A DNA stretch of 64,000 nt from UBA4421 sp002704225. GTDB lineage: Bacteria > Pseudomonadota > Gammaproteobacteria > Pseudomonadales > Azotimanducaceae. The stretch covers positions 72,157 to 136,156 of the forward strand of contig CACDWG010000006.1 of NCBI GenBank assembly GCA_902556425.1, read 5' to 3'. Shown here piece after piece: positions 43,690-52,763 of this stretch. How positions within the stretch are numbered: position 1 is the stretch's first letter; every line of letters begins with the position of its first letter. Under the pieces are notes generated by a model that saw only the letters and a program-made list of their open reading frames with translations, was not told the origin of the DNA and made no database searches. Both the position numbers and the translations under genes were made by a program.

Positions 43690-45045
43690 ATGAAACGACT
43701 AATTTTCGCCTTAGTGGCGGTTTGTATTCTGACGACGGGCCCCGTCTCGGCACGGGAGATTTCCGACAGTTCACCCGAACGACAGGGTTTTTCCAGTGAA
43801 CGGCTTGATCGCCTGACAGAATTTATGGACGGCAAGGTAGCGGATGGCACCATGGTCGGCGGCATGGGTTTGATCGCGCGCAATGGCAAGATCGTTTACA
43901 GCCAGACCTATGGTCAAGCTGACCGTGAAACCGAACGAGCGATGGAATCCGATGCAATCTACCGCATTTATTCCATGACAAAGCCGATCACCGGCGTGGC
44001 GCTGATGATGCTTTACGAAGAAGGTAAGTTTCGTCTAAACGATCCTTTGGCTATGTATATTCCAGAGTTGGCGAATTTGGAGGTCGCGCTATCGACTGCC
44101 GGTACAGGCGTTGTCTCAGACGGCACCGTCAGCCGTGGGGTCGGTGAGAGTAAAACCGAGCTGCTGGGTCAAACACGCAAACCAGCCCGCCAGCCGACGA
44201 TTCGAGATCTCATGCTCCATACCGCCGGATTTACCTATGGCGTTTTTGGCAATACAGAAGTAGATCAGATGTACCGGAAAGCCGGGTTGATGGGCGATAT
44301 GGATCTGCAAGCATTCGTGGCAGCCCTTGGCAAGATTCCTCTGCAATACGAGCCAGGTGCCCAGTGGCACTACAGTGTGTCTGTGGATATTCAGGGGCGA
44401 TTGGTTGAAGTGCTGTCGGGTATGAAATTCAGTGATTTTTTACAGGAACGGTTGTTTGGGCCGCTGGATATGCGGGATACCGCGTTTTCAGTCGACGCAG
44501 ACCAGATGCCGAGACTGGCGCAGCTCTACAAGCCCAAGGGGATGACAGGCAATAACTTTATGGCGCCTTCAACCGGCCCCGGACTGGATGTTGCGGATGC
44601 CTGGGTCAGTGCGGGTTTTGTCCAGCCGCCAAAATTTGAGAGTGGTGGCGGTGGCCTGGTTTCCACCGCTCGCGACTACCTGCGATTTTCGCAAATGATG
44701 CTCAATGGCGGTGAGCTTGATGGTGTGCGTATTTTGTCACCTAAAACCGTGCAGCTGATGACGACCAATCACTTGGGTGATCTGCCCATGGGCTTTGCGC
44801 GTAGAGGCGGTGGCTTTGGCCTGGGTTTTGGTGTCTTGCTCAATCCGGGAGATGTCGGCGAAGTGGGTTCTGCCGGCGAATACAACTGGGGTGGCGCAGC
44901 GGGCACGCGTTTCTGGATCGACCCCCAAGAGAACTTGATCGGGATCTTCATGGTGCAGAGCATTCCTCACCGAACTCGGCTGGCTGGTGATTTTAAAGTG
45001 CTGACCTACAGTGCCATGACACAGAGTCAGATGGACGATAAGTAG
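43690..45045 (+). CDS. Beta-lactamase-superfamily serine hydrolase (exported)
   Basis: 451 residues with signal peptide 'LIFALVAVCILTTGPVSA'. The penicillin-binding fold active site is S95-M-T-K98 in 'YRIYSMTKPITGVALM'. The second motif is Y228-S-V in 'QWHYSVSVDIQG', and 'GAAGTRFWIDP' near residue 398 includes the late motif region. Such proteins are often esterases or D-amino-acid peptidases rather than beta-lactamases. AGGAGG (43675-43680) stands nine bases before the ATG; an ATG-GCT-TAA mini-frame lies in between and abuts the start. A clear hairpin follows the gene. Confidence 0.9.
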   Translation: MKRLIFALVAVCILTTGPVSAREISDSSPERQGFSSERLDRLTEFMDGKVADGTMVGGMGLIARNGKIVYSQTYGQADRETERAMESDAIYRIYSMTKPITGVALMMLYEEGKFRLNDPLAMYIPELANLEVALSTAGTGVVSDGTVSRGVGESKTELLGQTRKPARQPTIRDLMLHTAGFTYGVFGNTEVDQMYRKAGLMGDMDLQAFVAALGKIPLQYEPGAQWHYSVSVDIQGRLVEVLSGMKFSDFLQERLFGPLDMRDTAFSVDADQMPRLAQLYKPKGMTGNNFMAPSTGPGLDVADAWVSAGFVQPPKFESGGGGLVSTARDYLRFSQMMLNGGELDGVRILSPKTVQLMTTNHLGDLPMGFARRGGGFGLGFGVLLNPGDVGEVGSAGEYNWGGAAGTRFWIDPQENLIGIFMVQSIPHRTRLAGDFKVLTYSAMTQSQMDDK

Positions 45046-45073
45046 CGCGATAAGGCGCTCGGCGTAAATGCGA

Positions 45074-45102
45074 CCGCCCGGTGCCTAACCGGGCGGCTTT
45101 CT
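45074..45102 (+). terminator. Rho-independent-type terminator after serine hydrolase
   Basis: CCGCCCGGT (45074-45082), loop GCCTA, ACCGGGCGG (45088-45096), then CTTTCT. The nine-pair GC-rich stem is strong; the T-run is short. It separates two serine hydrolase genes on the same strand. Confidence 0.65.
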
Positions 45103-45117
45103 GTCAGGGGTCTGGCG

Positions 45118-46476
45118 ATGCGATCTTTGTTAGTTTTTTCCATACTGGTCGGCCTGGGCATGCTGGGTATGTCCACTGTCGGCATGTCGCCAACGAGCTT
45201 GGTGGCAAATGTGGCAGTCGGTACCGGCATGGGGGCAAAGCTCGCCTGCTCCGGGCATTTCCTGAGTGGTTTCGATGAAGCGCAGATTCGTCAGGATTTA
45301 GCCTCCTACAGCCCGGCCTACGATTGGCTCTCGCTGGACATTGACGAACAGTCGCAACGCGCTCGTGTGAGCTTGATGGGGTTTGCGGAGACAAGCGCCA
45401 TCTATCGCGAAGGTATCGGCTGCACGTTGGACCTAGGGGATGGCGATTTGCTGACACAGCTCAACGCCCCTAAGGCGCCTTTGGTTGATAACACCCTGCC
45501 TTGGCCTGCTGGCTCAGCAGAGCCTTTATTGAATGAAGCACTCATGCAGACGCTTGCGGCATCGATGGCACAGGATCAGGCAGAAGGATTGCAAACGCGC
45601 GCCTTGGTTCTGGTTCAGCACGGCCAGATTCGAGCGGAGGCCTACGCACCAGGTATCACACCTGATACCCCCCTGATGGGTTGGTCCATGGGCAAAAGCC
45701 TCACGGCCTTGATGCTTGGGTGGCTGGAGCAGCGGGGCCAACTGACCGTTGAAGAGGAGCGTCTGTTCGACGAATGGTCGCAGGATGAACGAGCGTCAAT
45801 CCAGATAAAGGACCTGCTGCAGATGGCCAGCGGCCTCGACTTTTCAGAGGTGTATGTGCCGGGTTCAGATGCTACGCGTATGTTGTTTATGGAACCCAGT
45901 GCCGCCAGCGTGCCGCTGCAGAGCCCGTTGAAATATCCGCCAGGAACTCGATTCTCCTATTCGTCGGGTACGACCAACTTACTGTCGCTACTCTTTACCC
46001 AGCGCGTGGGCGGTCCGCAAAAAGCGACCAATCACCTGTATCAGGACATTCTGTGGCCTATGGGTATGCACGATACGACGCTGGAACCGGATGCCAGTGG
46101 CGTCTTTGTTGGTAGCTCGAATATCTATGCAACGGCTCGAGATTGGGCGCGTTTGGGCGAGATCTTTTTACATGAGGGTGAACTTAACGGGGTTCGCATT
46201 GCGCCCAAGAGCTACATGCGAGAGTTGGTGCAGCCGAACACAAGCAATAACGATCGTGCTTATGGGTATCAGGTTTGGCTGAACCGCGGCGAAATGGAAA
46301 GGTACTGGCCGGATCTGCCCGAAGACGCCTATGGGTTCACGGGTAACCGGGGTCAGGCAGTGATGATACTTCCTACCCAGCAGGCGGTAATGGTGCGTCT
46401 GGGCTGGAGCGCGAAAAACTACCCTCGCAATAAACGGTTTGCGGATTGGTTAAACGCCTTGCCTAGCCAAGGCTGA
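45118..46476 (+). CDS. Beta-lactamase-superfamily serine hydrolase (second)
   Basis: 452 residues with an N-terminal hydrophobic segment 'LLVFSILVGLGMLGMSTVGM' that may be a signal anchor. The nucleophile motif is S190-M-G-K193 in 'MGWSMGKSLTALMLG', and Y281-S-S in 'RFSYSSGTTNLLSLL' is the second motif. About 150 residues precede the catalytic domain, more than in the neighbour at 43690; the two share fold but little sequence. AGGGG lies upstream of the ATG. Periplasmic esterase or peptidase is the best guess. The converging GMC gene ends 22 bases after it. Confidence 0.88.
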   Translation: MRSLLVFSILVGLGMLGMSTVGMSPTSLVANVAVGTGMGAKLACSGHFLSGFDEAQIRQDLASYSPAYDWLSLDIDEQSQRARVSLMGFAETSAIYREGIGCTLDLGDGDLLTQLNAPKAPLVDNTLPWPAGSAEPLLNEALMQTLAASMAQDQAEGLQTRALVLVQHGQIRAEAYAPGITPDTPLMGWSMGKSLTALMLGWLEQRGQLTVEEERLFDEWSQDERASIQIKDLLQMASGLDFSEVYVPGSDATRMLFMEPSAASVPLQSPLKYPPGTRFSYSSGTTNLLSLLFTQRVGGPQKATNHLYQDILWPMGMHDTTLEPDASGVFVGSSNIYATARDWARLGEIFLHEGELNGVRIAPKSYMRELVQPNTSNNDRAYGYQVWLNRGEMERYWPDLPEDAYGFTGNRGQAVMILPTQQAVMVRLGWSAKNYPRNKRFADWLNALPSQG

Positions 46477-46498
46477 GAGCCCTCTGGCCGGCTAACGC

Positions 46499-48121
46499 CT
46501 ACCGGCTATGGCCGTGATCGCGGCGAATGAACTCCGCTCCGCGCTCCGCAATCATCACTGTCGGTGCATTGGTATTGCCGGACGTGATGGTGGGCATGAT
46601 CGAGGCATCAATGACCCGCAAGCCTTTGATGCCATGCACACGGAGTTCATCATCAACCACCGCGTTGGTGTCATGTCGCGGTCCCATCTTGCAGGTGCCA
46701 ACTGGATGAAAGATGGTGGTGCCTAAGTCGCCGGCAGCGCGCTTTAAATCGTCTTCTGACTGAATCTCCGGTCCGGGCTTGAGTTCGGTTGGGTTAAACG
46801 GTGCCAGGGCCGGAGCGGCCATAATTTCTCGGGTGTACCTCAAGCCAGCCACAGCAACATCGAGATCGTCAGTCGTGCTGAGGTAATTCGGCGCGATAGC
46901 CGGCGCGTCGTGTGGGTTAGCCGATTTGAGAGTGACCGTGCCCCGGCTGGATGGACGCAAATTGCATACAGAGGGTGTAATGGCGTTGTACCGATGCAGA
47001 GGCGATCCAAACTTATCCAAGGACAGTGGCTGGACATGCCACTCGATGTTCGCCGACGGTTGGGAAGGATCGCTTTTCGCGAAGGCACCTAGCTGGGACG
47101 GCGGCATCGTCAGTGGCCCGGTTTTGTTAAAAAAGTACTCCAGCCCCATCATGGCCATGCCCCAAGGGGTGCGCGCGCGCTGATTCAAAGTGACCGTATT
47201 GTCCACTTGATAGATGGTGCGAATCTGCAAATGGTCTTGAAGGTTTTGACCGACGCCAGGCAGCGTATGGTGCACGGGAATACCATGGGCCTGTAACTGA
47301 TCCGCCGTGCCGATGCCCGAGAGCTGCAACAACTGCGGCGAAGCAATCGCACCTGCCGCAAGAATGACTTCAGCGTCAGCAAAGATCTGCTGGCGCTCTC
47401 CCTTGTGAATGAGTTGAATTCCGGTGGTGGTGAGGCCGTCGCCCTGTTTTTCCAGGATCAGCGTTTCGGCCGTGGCCTCAGTCATGATCGTTAGGTTGGG
47501 TCGATTGCGCACATCGTCCAAGAAGGCTCGGGTAGCGCTCCAGCGTTTGCCCGTGCGTTGGTTCATTTGGAAGTAGGCGTTACCGAAGTTGTCGCCCCGA
47601 TTGAACTCATCAATTTTGGGTATGCCGCATTGTTCCGCCGCGTCGCGCCACACGTCGAGAATCTCCCAGTTTACCCGTCGCTCTTCTACCCTCAGCTCGC
47701 CACCGCTGCCATGAAAATCGTCGGAGCCGTGTTGGTAATCTTCAGACCGCCGGAAAATGGGTAGCACGTCGCTCCAGCCCCAACCGCGGTTGCCCAATTC
47801 GGCCCAATGATCGTAATCGGACTTCTGGCCGCGCATGTAAATCATGGCATTAATCGAGGAGCAACCGCCCAGCACCTTACCCCGTGCGTAGCCAATGCTG
47901 CGACCGTTCAGGCCCGCTTCGGGTTCGGTCTCAAAACACCAGTCGGTACGTGGATTACCAATCGTGTAGAGATAGCCAACGGGAATGTCTATCCAGAAGT
48001 AATTGTCTTTCTTGCCGGCTTCCAGCAGCAGGACGCGCTTGCTTGGATCCTTAGACAGGCGATTCGCCAATACGCAGCCTGCAGTGCCTGCGCCAACAAT
48101 AATGTAATCAAAACGATCCAT
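46499..48121 (-). CDS. GMC-family FAD oxidoreductase (choline/alcohol dehydrogenase type)
   Basis: 540-residue glucose-methanol-choline oxidoreductase. 'DYIIVGAGTAGCVLANRLS' at the N-terminus binds FAD; 'GKVLGGCSSINAMIYMRGQ' near residue 80 is GMC signature 1, and 'EVILAAGAIASPQLLQLSGIG' (core 'AAGAIASPQLLQLSGIG') near residue 255 is signature 2. The catalytic His lies in 'GTTIFHPVGTCKMG' near residue 470. Known members oxidise primary alcohols to aldehydes. AAGG precedes the ATG. It lies 51 bases downstream of the Coq4-like gene on the same strand, which may be relevant if it passes electrons to ubiquinone. Confidence 0.92.
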   Translation of the reverse strand: MDRFDYIIVGAGTAGCVLANRLSKDPSKRVLLLEAGKKDNYFWIDIPVGYLYTIGNPRTDWCFETEPEAGLNGRSIGYARGKVLGGCSSINAMIYMRGQKSDYDHWAELGNRGWGWSDVLPIFRRSEDYQHGSDDFHGSGGELRVEERRVNWEILDVWRDAAEQCGIPKIDEFNRGDNFGNAYFQMNQRTGKRWSATRAFLDDVRNRPNLTIMTEATAETLILEKQGDGLTTTGIQLIHKGERQQIFADAEVILAAGAIASPQLLQLSGIGTADQLQAHGIPVHHTLPGVGQNLQDHLQIRTIYQVDNTVTLNQRARTPWGMAMMGLEYFFNKTGPLTMPPSQLGAFAKSDPSQPSANIEWHVQPLSLDKFGSPLHRYNAITPSVCNLRPSSRGTVTLKSANPHDAPAIAPNYLSTTDDLDVAVAGLRYTREIMAAPALAPFNPTELKPGPEIQSEDDLKRAAGDLGTTIFHPVGTCKMGPRHDTNAVVDDELRVHGIKGLRVIDASIMPTITSGNTNAPTVMIAERGAEFIRRDHGHSR

Positions 48122-48172
48122 AGTAAGCCTTACGTCATCGGGACGAGTGCCCCTGATTCGAGTGGGATGGGT

Positions 48173-48904
48173 TTAGGCGCTCGCCAGCAAATCCAGACTC
48201 TGCAGGTCTTGGTAGCGCTGTGGCGGGTGAATATTCAGTTGGGCTCTGACGGCGCCTATTGGCTGGGTTAGCAGAGACTCCCAGTCTTGCGCTGGCAGCC
48301 AAGCGGCTTTTTTTCCGTCTTGGTAGGCGCGGTAAGCAGCGCCGTATACACCTCGGCCATAACGCTTGGATAGTTGGAATATGCCCACCAAGGCGATAAA
48401 GGCCAAGCCCCGATTCGGGCTCTGGGCGCAGGTAAAGGCGAGCAAGCAAACCTCGCCCAACTCGTCGCGGCCATAGTGGGTGAGGGTATGCCACAAGTCG
48501 TGCATATCCCGCTGCCGATTGGCAAAGAGCAGAGTGTCGGCGTCCAGATTTTTCATCGCGCGCATGCCCTCGCTGGGTGCCACCAGACCTTCGGCGCGGA
48601 TGTTCTCCTTGGTGACGAAGTTCAGGTAGTGGGCGGCCAATGAGTGTTGCGGCAGGGTTGCCAGATACTCTCGATTCAGCAGCGTTTCTAACAGCGACCG
48701 GCGGTCGACCAATATTTCACGGCCTAAATCTGTGGTTACGAAGCGACTGAACCCTTTCTGCAACGAGTTCCCGGAAAGGGCCTCAATGATGGTGAATACT
48801 TCATCCGTGGCATCCGGGTTTTTGATCAGACGGCGCATGGCACTGAACGCCTTGCGCCATTCGATGGGACGTTTCGGTGGGGATGAGGCCAATGTCGTTT
48901 TCAT
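48173..48904 (-). CDS. Coq4-family protein
   Basis: 243 residues with the Coq4 metal motif HDxxH-x11-E intact: H135-D136-L-W-H139 and E151 in 'MHDLWHTLTHYGRDELGE'. Downstream 'AQSPNRGLAFIALVG' also follows the family. In eukaryotes Coq4 is needed for ubiquinone biosynthesis and has been linked to oxidative decarboxylation of the ring precursor; bacterial copies are less studied. No other ubi gene is here. A role in modifying a quinone or prenylated compound, rather than in core synthesis, is possible. It is upstream of the GMC oxidoreductase on the same strand. Confidence 0.8.
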   Translation of the reverse strand: MKTTLASSPPKRPIEWRKAFSAMRRLIKNPDATDEVFTIIEALSGNSLQKGFSRFVTTDLGREILVDRRSLLETLLNREYLATLPQHSLAAHYLNFVTKENIRAEGLVAPSEGMRAMKNLDADTLLFANRQRDMHDLWHTLTHYGRDELGEVCLLAFTCAQSPNRGLAFIALVGIFQLSKRYGRGVYGAAYRAYQDGKKAAWLPAQDWESLLTQPIGAVRAQLNIHPPQRYQDLQSLDLLASA

Positions 48905-49072
48905 CTGCTCGGTCGACTCGTAAGTGGATATCAGAATCCTAGGTACTCACTGCATACGGCGCAAGCCTAGAGCGTCCGGGTCGGCGCTTGAGCAGGTCTT
49001 CGGTGCGGTAAATTTGCTGGACATGATTGACCAGCCGGTGCTTGATAAGGACATGAATTACTTAGGTGAAGC

Positions 49073-49711
49073 ATGATGATGAAACTGTATGGAGTACCTG
49101 CCGCACCAAATCCAACCAAGGTGATGCTGTATCTGGCCGAGCGTGAAACCCGGGGCGCGCAGATGGACATCGAACAGGTTCGAGTGAACACGCTGAAGGG
49201 CGAGCAAAATCAGCCTGAGCACTTGGCACGTAACGTCTTCGGCGCCCTGCCCACGCTGGAATTGGAGGATGGACGATTTATTGTTGAGTCGCTGGCGATC
49301 ATATATTTCCTGGAAGATCGGTTTCCCGAAGGCGCGTTGCAGCCGGTCGAGCCGGTGGCGAGGGGTCTGGCCCGGGACATGGAACGCACTATCGAAACCC
49401 GGTTTGCTAACAATTTGGGGCGCTACGTACACGCCGTGAACTCCCCCTTAGGCTTGCCCAAGGATCCTAAGATTGCCGGCGAGATTGAGGCCGCCATGCC
49501 GAAGGCGCTGGGCTATATCGAGAACGTTCTCAGCGATGGTCGTTCCTTGCTTGGTGGAGATGATGTTTCCATCGCCGACTGTACGCTGCAGTCGGCGCTG
49601 CAGTTTGCGCGGTTCGGCAAGGTAGATGTGATTGCGGATTACGCGGGGATTCGTGCTTGGGATGAACGCTACCGGCAACGGCCGGCAGCTCAAGCGGTGC
49701 TGAAGTTTTAG
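49073..49711 (+). CDS. Glutathione S-transferase family protein
   Basis: 212 residues: an N-terminal thioredoxin-fold domain 'KLYGVPAAPNPTKVMLYLAE' with 'FGALPTLELEDGRFIVESLAIIYFLED' (cis-Pro and 'ES' glutathione-binding pair), then an all-helical domain with the N-capping Asp of 'GGDDVSIADCTLQSALQF'. A Ser or Cys near 'PAAPNPTK' is absent, so its thiol-activating residue is unclear. Three ATG codons stand in a row at 49073-49081, with AGGTGA upstream. It converges with an acyl-CoA synthetase; only one base separates the stops. Confidence 0.88.
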   Translation: MMMKLYGVPAAPNPTKVMLYLAERETRGAQMDIEQVRVNTLKGEQNQPEHLARNVFGALPTLELEDGRFIVESLAIIYFLEDRFPEGALQPVEPVARGLARDMERTIETRFANNLGRYVHAVNSPLGLPKDPKIAGEIEAAMPKALGYIENVLSDGRSLLGGDDVSIADCTLQSALQFARFGKVDVIADYAGIRAWDERYRQRPAAQAVLKF

Positions 49712-49712
49712 G

Positions 49713-51245
49713 CTAGCTTTTGGCTGGCCAGTACTGATCTTTGAGAAGGCGTTTGTACAGTTTTCCGGTGGGTAAACGGGGGAGAGCATCGGTGAAATCA
49801 ACGGATCTGGGCACCTTGTAGCCCGCCAAATGCACCTTGGCGTACGCTATTAAGTCATCCGCTATGCTCTCGGATGGCGTTTGATCCGGCGCTAGCTCGA
49901 CCACGGCTTTGACTTCCTCGCCGAAGTCGGCGTTGGGCACACCAAAGACGGCAACGTCTTGAACCGCCGGGTGCAGGACCAAGGCGTCTTCGATTTCCTG
50001 AGGATAAATGTTCACTCCACCGGAAATGATCATGTAAGCCTTACGGTCAGTTAGGTATAAAAAGCCGTCTTCATCTACGTAGCCCACATCCCCCAGCGAC
50101 GTCCAATTGTCATGAATGGGGTGGGTGGCCGACTGGGTTTTGTCCGGAGCGTTATGGTATTCGAAGGTGCGTTTCGGCTGCTCGAAGTAAACCATTCCCT
50201 CTTCGCCGGCCGGCACATCGGCACCGCTTTCGTCGCAAATGTGCAGAATGCTGGCAATGGCTCGACCCACAGAGCCGGGGTGCTCAAGCCATTCCTGTGG
50301 GGATATCACCGTGGTTCCGTTACGCTCCGTGCCAGCGTAGTACTCCCACAGAATGGGCCCCCACCAATCCATCATTTGGTGTTTTATTTCCTTAGGGCAG
50401 GGTGCCGCTGCGTGAATCGCGCATTGGTGGCTGCTCAAGTCGTACTGTCCGCGGAGTTTTTCGTCCAGCTTCAACATTCGGATGAACATGGTCGGCACCC
50501 ATTGGGAATGGGTTATCGAGTACTGCTGGATATGGCGTAAGGAAGCTTCCGGATCAAAGCCCCGCATCATGACTACGGTGCCGCCCAGGGCCAGTGTCCG
50601 CGTGCAAAAGCCAAAGGGTGCCGCGTGGTACAGCGGTGCGGGCGACAGGTAAATGGTGTCTGGGTTCATGCCGTAGGGATTGTCTACCTCGACGCCGGGC
50701 AGTCCATGTCCCACATGATCGCCGGTAAGCGGGCGCTTAATACCCTTGGGGCGTCCCGTGGTACCGGAACTGTATAGCATGGTGTCGCCCGCACGCTCAT
50801 CGGCGATGGGTGTGGTAGGCATCGCTGCGATGGCCTCAGCCGCATCAGTAAAGCCAGCTATGTTGCCGCCAAAGCTGAATCGATGCGGACAACTAGGTAT
50901 CAGTTGAGGTAGTTCTTGGCTCTGAGCTAGTTCCGATGACGCAAATAAAACCTGACTGGTGGAATCTTCGACGATATAAGCCGCTTCATCCGGGGTGAGA
51001 TACCGGTTGATACAGGTTAAGTACATGCCCGAGCGCAGCACTCCCCAGGCAATGGAGAAATACTCAAGATTGTTCTCCATTAGAATTGATACGTGGCCAC
51101 CCACCCTCAAACCAAGATCTTCCAGAAGACGGGCCACTTGATTTGATCGCCGGTCAAGCTCCAGCCACGTGACTTGTTCACCGCTGGCCGCGTCGATAAC
51201 GGCCGGTTTATTGGGTTTTACGCTGGCCCAGTGTCCTGGATACAT
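49713..51245 (-). CDS. AMP-dependent acyl-CoA synthetase/ligase (second)
   Basis: 510-residue ANL enzyme with 'LYSSGTTGRPKGIKRPL' near residue 157, 'WEYYAGTERNGTTVISP' near residue 297 in place of the usual 'YGxTE', and 'TDRKAYMIISGGVNIYPQEIED' near 410 (core 'RKAYMIISGGVNIYPQEIED'). The C-terminal Lys lies in 'LPTGKLYKRLLKDQYW'. The 'YYAGTE' variant is seen in FadD-like enzymes of cholesterol side-chain and bile-acid metabolism in my recollection. GGAG lies seven bases before the ATG. It follows the MFS gene at 51387 on the same strand after 141 bases. Confidence 0.91.
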   Translation of the reverse strand: MYPGHWASVKPNKPAVIDAASGEQVTWLELDRRSNQVARLLEDLGLRVGGHVSILMENNLEYFSIAWGVLRSGMYLTCINRYLTPDEAAYIVEDSTSQVLFASSELAQSQELPQLIPSCPHRFSFGGNIAGFTDAAEAIAAMPTTPIADERAGDTMLYSSGTTGRPKGIKRPLTGDHVGHGLPGVEVDNPYGMNPDTIYLSPAPLYHAAPFGFCTRTLALGGTVVMMRGFDPEASLRHIQQYSITHSQWVPTMFIRMLKLDEKLRGQYDLSSHQCAIHAAAPCPKEIKHQMMDWWGPILWEYYAGTERNGTTVISPQEWLEHPGSVGRAIASILHICDESGADVPAGEEGMVYFEQPKRTFEYHNAPDKTQSATHPIHDNWTSLGDVGYVDEDGFLYLTDRKAYMIISGGVNIYPQEIEDALVLHPAVQDVAVFGVPNADFGEEVKAVVELAPDQTPSESIADDLIAYAKVHLAGYKVPRSVDFTDALPRLPTGKLYKRLLKDQYWPAKS

Positions 51246-51386
51246 ACTTAATCTCCGGTTCGGTGCGTTTGACCGTATCCTGCGTTGCTAGATCGATCTG
51301 ATTGAGTGGCTTCAAAGGGCGGTTGGATCGTTTGCACAGGTGGGCGGCTCGGATCAACCCTATTGCCGAGCCGTACCGAGCGCTTG

Positions 51387-52730
51387 CTAGCTTGCCTGTG
51401 CTAGTCGTTTGTTCATTGCCTCAGTCTCGAGCAAGTCTCCACGCATGGTGCGAGCCCCTACGAAGTAGTGCACACCAGCCCATAAATTGACTAACACCGC
51501 TACGCACAGGGCGTAACGAATGGACTCAATGCCAAAGGTAGGGTTGAGTAGATCGCTTAGAATCCCGACCAAATAAGGGCCTAATCCCATGCCAATGAGG
51601 TTGAGAACAAACAGCAAGATTGCCGACGCTACGGCTCGCATGCGTAAAGACACCAAGGCCTGAGTCATCGCAAAGGAAGGGCCGAGGTAGACGGGGCCAA
51701 GGATGCCGACTATGCATAGGCTCGCGATGGCGGCGACGGTGCCGTCATAGAGATAGGCCACTAATTGAAATGGCACCATAAGGGCAGTGGCAATGCCGGG
51801 AACCCAGAAGTACCAACGTTTGTCGCCGGTGCGGTCCGACAGCTTATCGCTGAGGTAGCCTCCGGCAAATGTGCCGATGGCGCCGACGCCGGCGACAAGG
51901 GCCAGAGCAGCTCCGAGGTCGGTGGAAGACATGTTATGCACCCGAGTAAAGAACGGGGCGTTCCAAGTGCTCGCGCCATAGCTAACAAAGGCGTGCAAGC
52001 CTGCCGCGAAGGACAAGTGTCGGAAGGAAACTTTTGCCCACAGAAATGCCAGTACCTCCTTCACGGCAGGGGCTTCGACCTTCGGTGCGGCGCCAGGCAT
52101 GTCAGCTGCTGATAGCTTGCCGTCAGACATACCTCGCGGCGGTTCGCGCAGGGTAAAAAGAATGACTGTGGCGACAAAAATACCCGGCAGGCCGACGAGA
52201 AAAAAAGTGTTACGCCAGCCGATGGTATCTGCCCCCCAGCCACCGACGTAGCTGCCGATCATGGTGCCAAAGGGAATGCCAAGGGCATAAATAGACAACG
52301 CGGTCGCGCGCTTCTCGATGGGGAAGTAGTCGGATATCAGCGAATGGCTTGGCGGGCTGGCACCCGCTTCGCCGACACCCACACCAATTCTCGCCAAAAG
52401 CAAGCCCCAGAAGTTGGCTGCCAGACCACACAGAGCGGTCATCGCGCTCCAAATAACCATGGACACCGCGAGGATCTTTACTCGGCTGCGTCGATCCGCC
52501 AAGGCGGCGATAGGAATACCTAAAAACGTGTAAAAAACCGCAAACGCCAGCCCGCCCAGCAGTCCAAGCTGGCTGTCGCTTAACGACAATTCGATCTTAA
52601 TGGGTTCCAGCAGGAGAGAGAGGATCGAACGGTCAACAAAGTTGACGATGTAACCGACGAACAAAATGCCAAGCGCGTAGTTGCGATACGCGGGGCTAAA
52701 TTCCCGCTGTTCTTTCAGTGGTTCCGACAA
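51387..52730 (-). CDS. MFS transporter, Spinster-like
   Basis: 447 residues, twelve helices. 'NYALGILFVGYIVNFVDRSILSLLLEPIK' (core 'VGYIVNFVDRSILSLLLEP') near residue 18, 'SQLGLLGGLAFAVFYTFLGIPIAALADR' near residue 53 and 'GVGEAGASPPSHSLISDYFP' near residue 118 are the Spinster/UhpT-like pattern common in marine proteobacterial catabolic clusters. Start is TTG at 52730 with GGAGAG six bases upstream. It lies 33 bases downstream of the alpha/beta hydrolase and before the acyl-CoA synthetase, suggesting an import, hydrolysis and activation set. Substrate unknown. Confidence 0.89.
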   Translation of the reverse strand: MSEPLKEQREFSPAYRNYALGILFVGYIVNFVDRSILSLLLEPIKIELSLSDSQLGLLGGLAFAVFYTFLGIPIAALADRRSRVKILAVSMVIWSAMTALCGLAANFWGLLLARIGVGVGEAGASPPSHSLISDYFPIEKRATALSIYALGIPFGTMIGSYVGGWGADTIGWRNTFFLVGLPGIFVATVILFTLREPPRGMSDGKLSAADMPGAAPKVEAPAVKEVLAFLWAKVSFRHLSFAAGLHAFVSYGASTWNAPFFTRVHNMSSTDLGAALALVAGVGAIGTFAGGYLSDKLSDRTGDKRWYFWVPGIATALMVPFQLVAYLYDGTVAAIASLCIVGILGPVYLGPSFAMTQALVSLRMRAVASAILLFVLNLIGMGLGPYLVGILSDLLNPTFGIESIRYALCVAVLVNLWAGVHYFVGARTMRGDLLETEAMNKRLAQAS

Positions 52731-52763
52731 AACGCTCTCCCCGTTTATCTCGACTAAAAAAAG

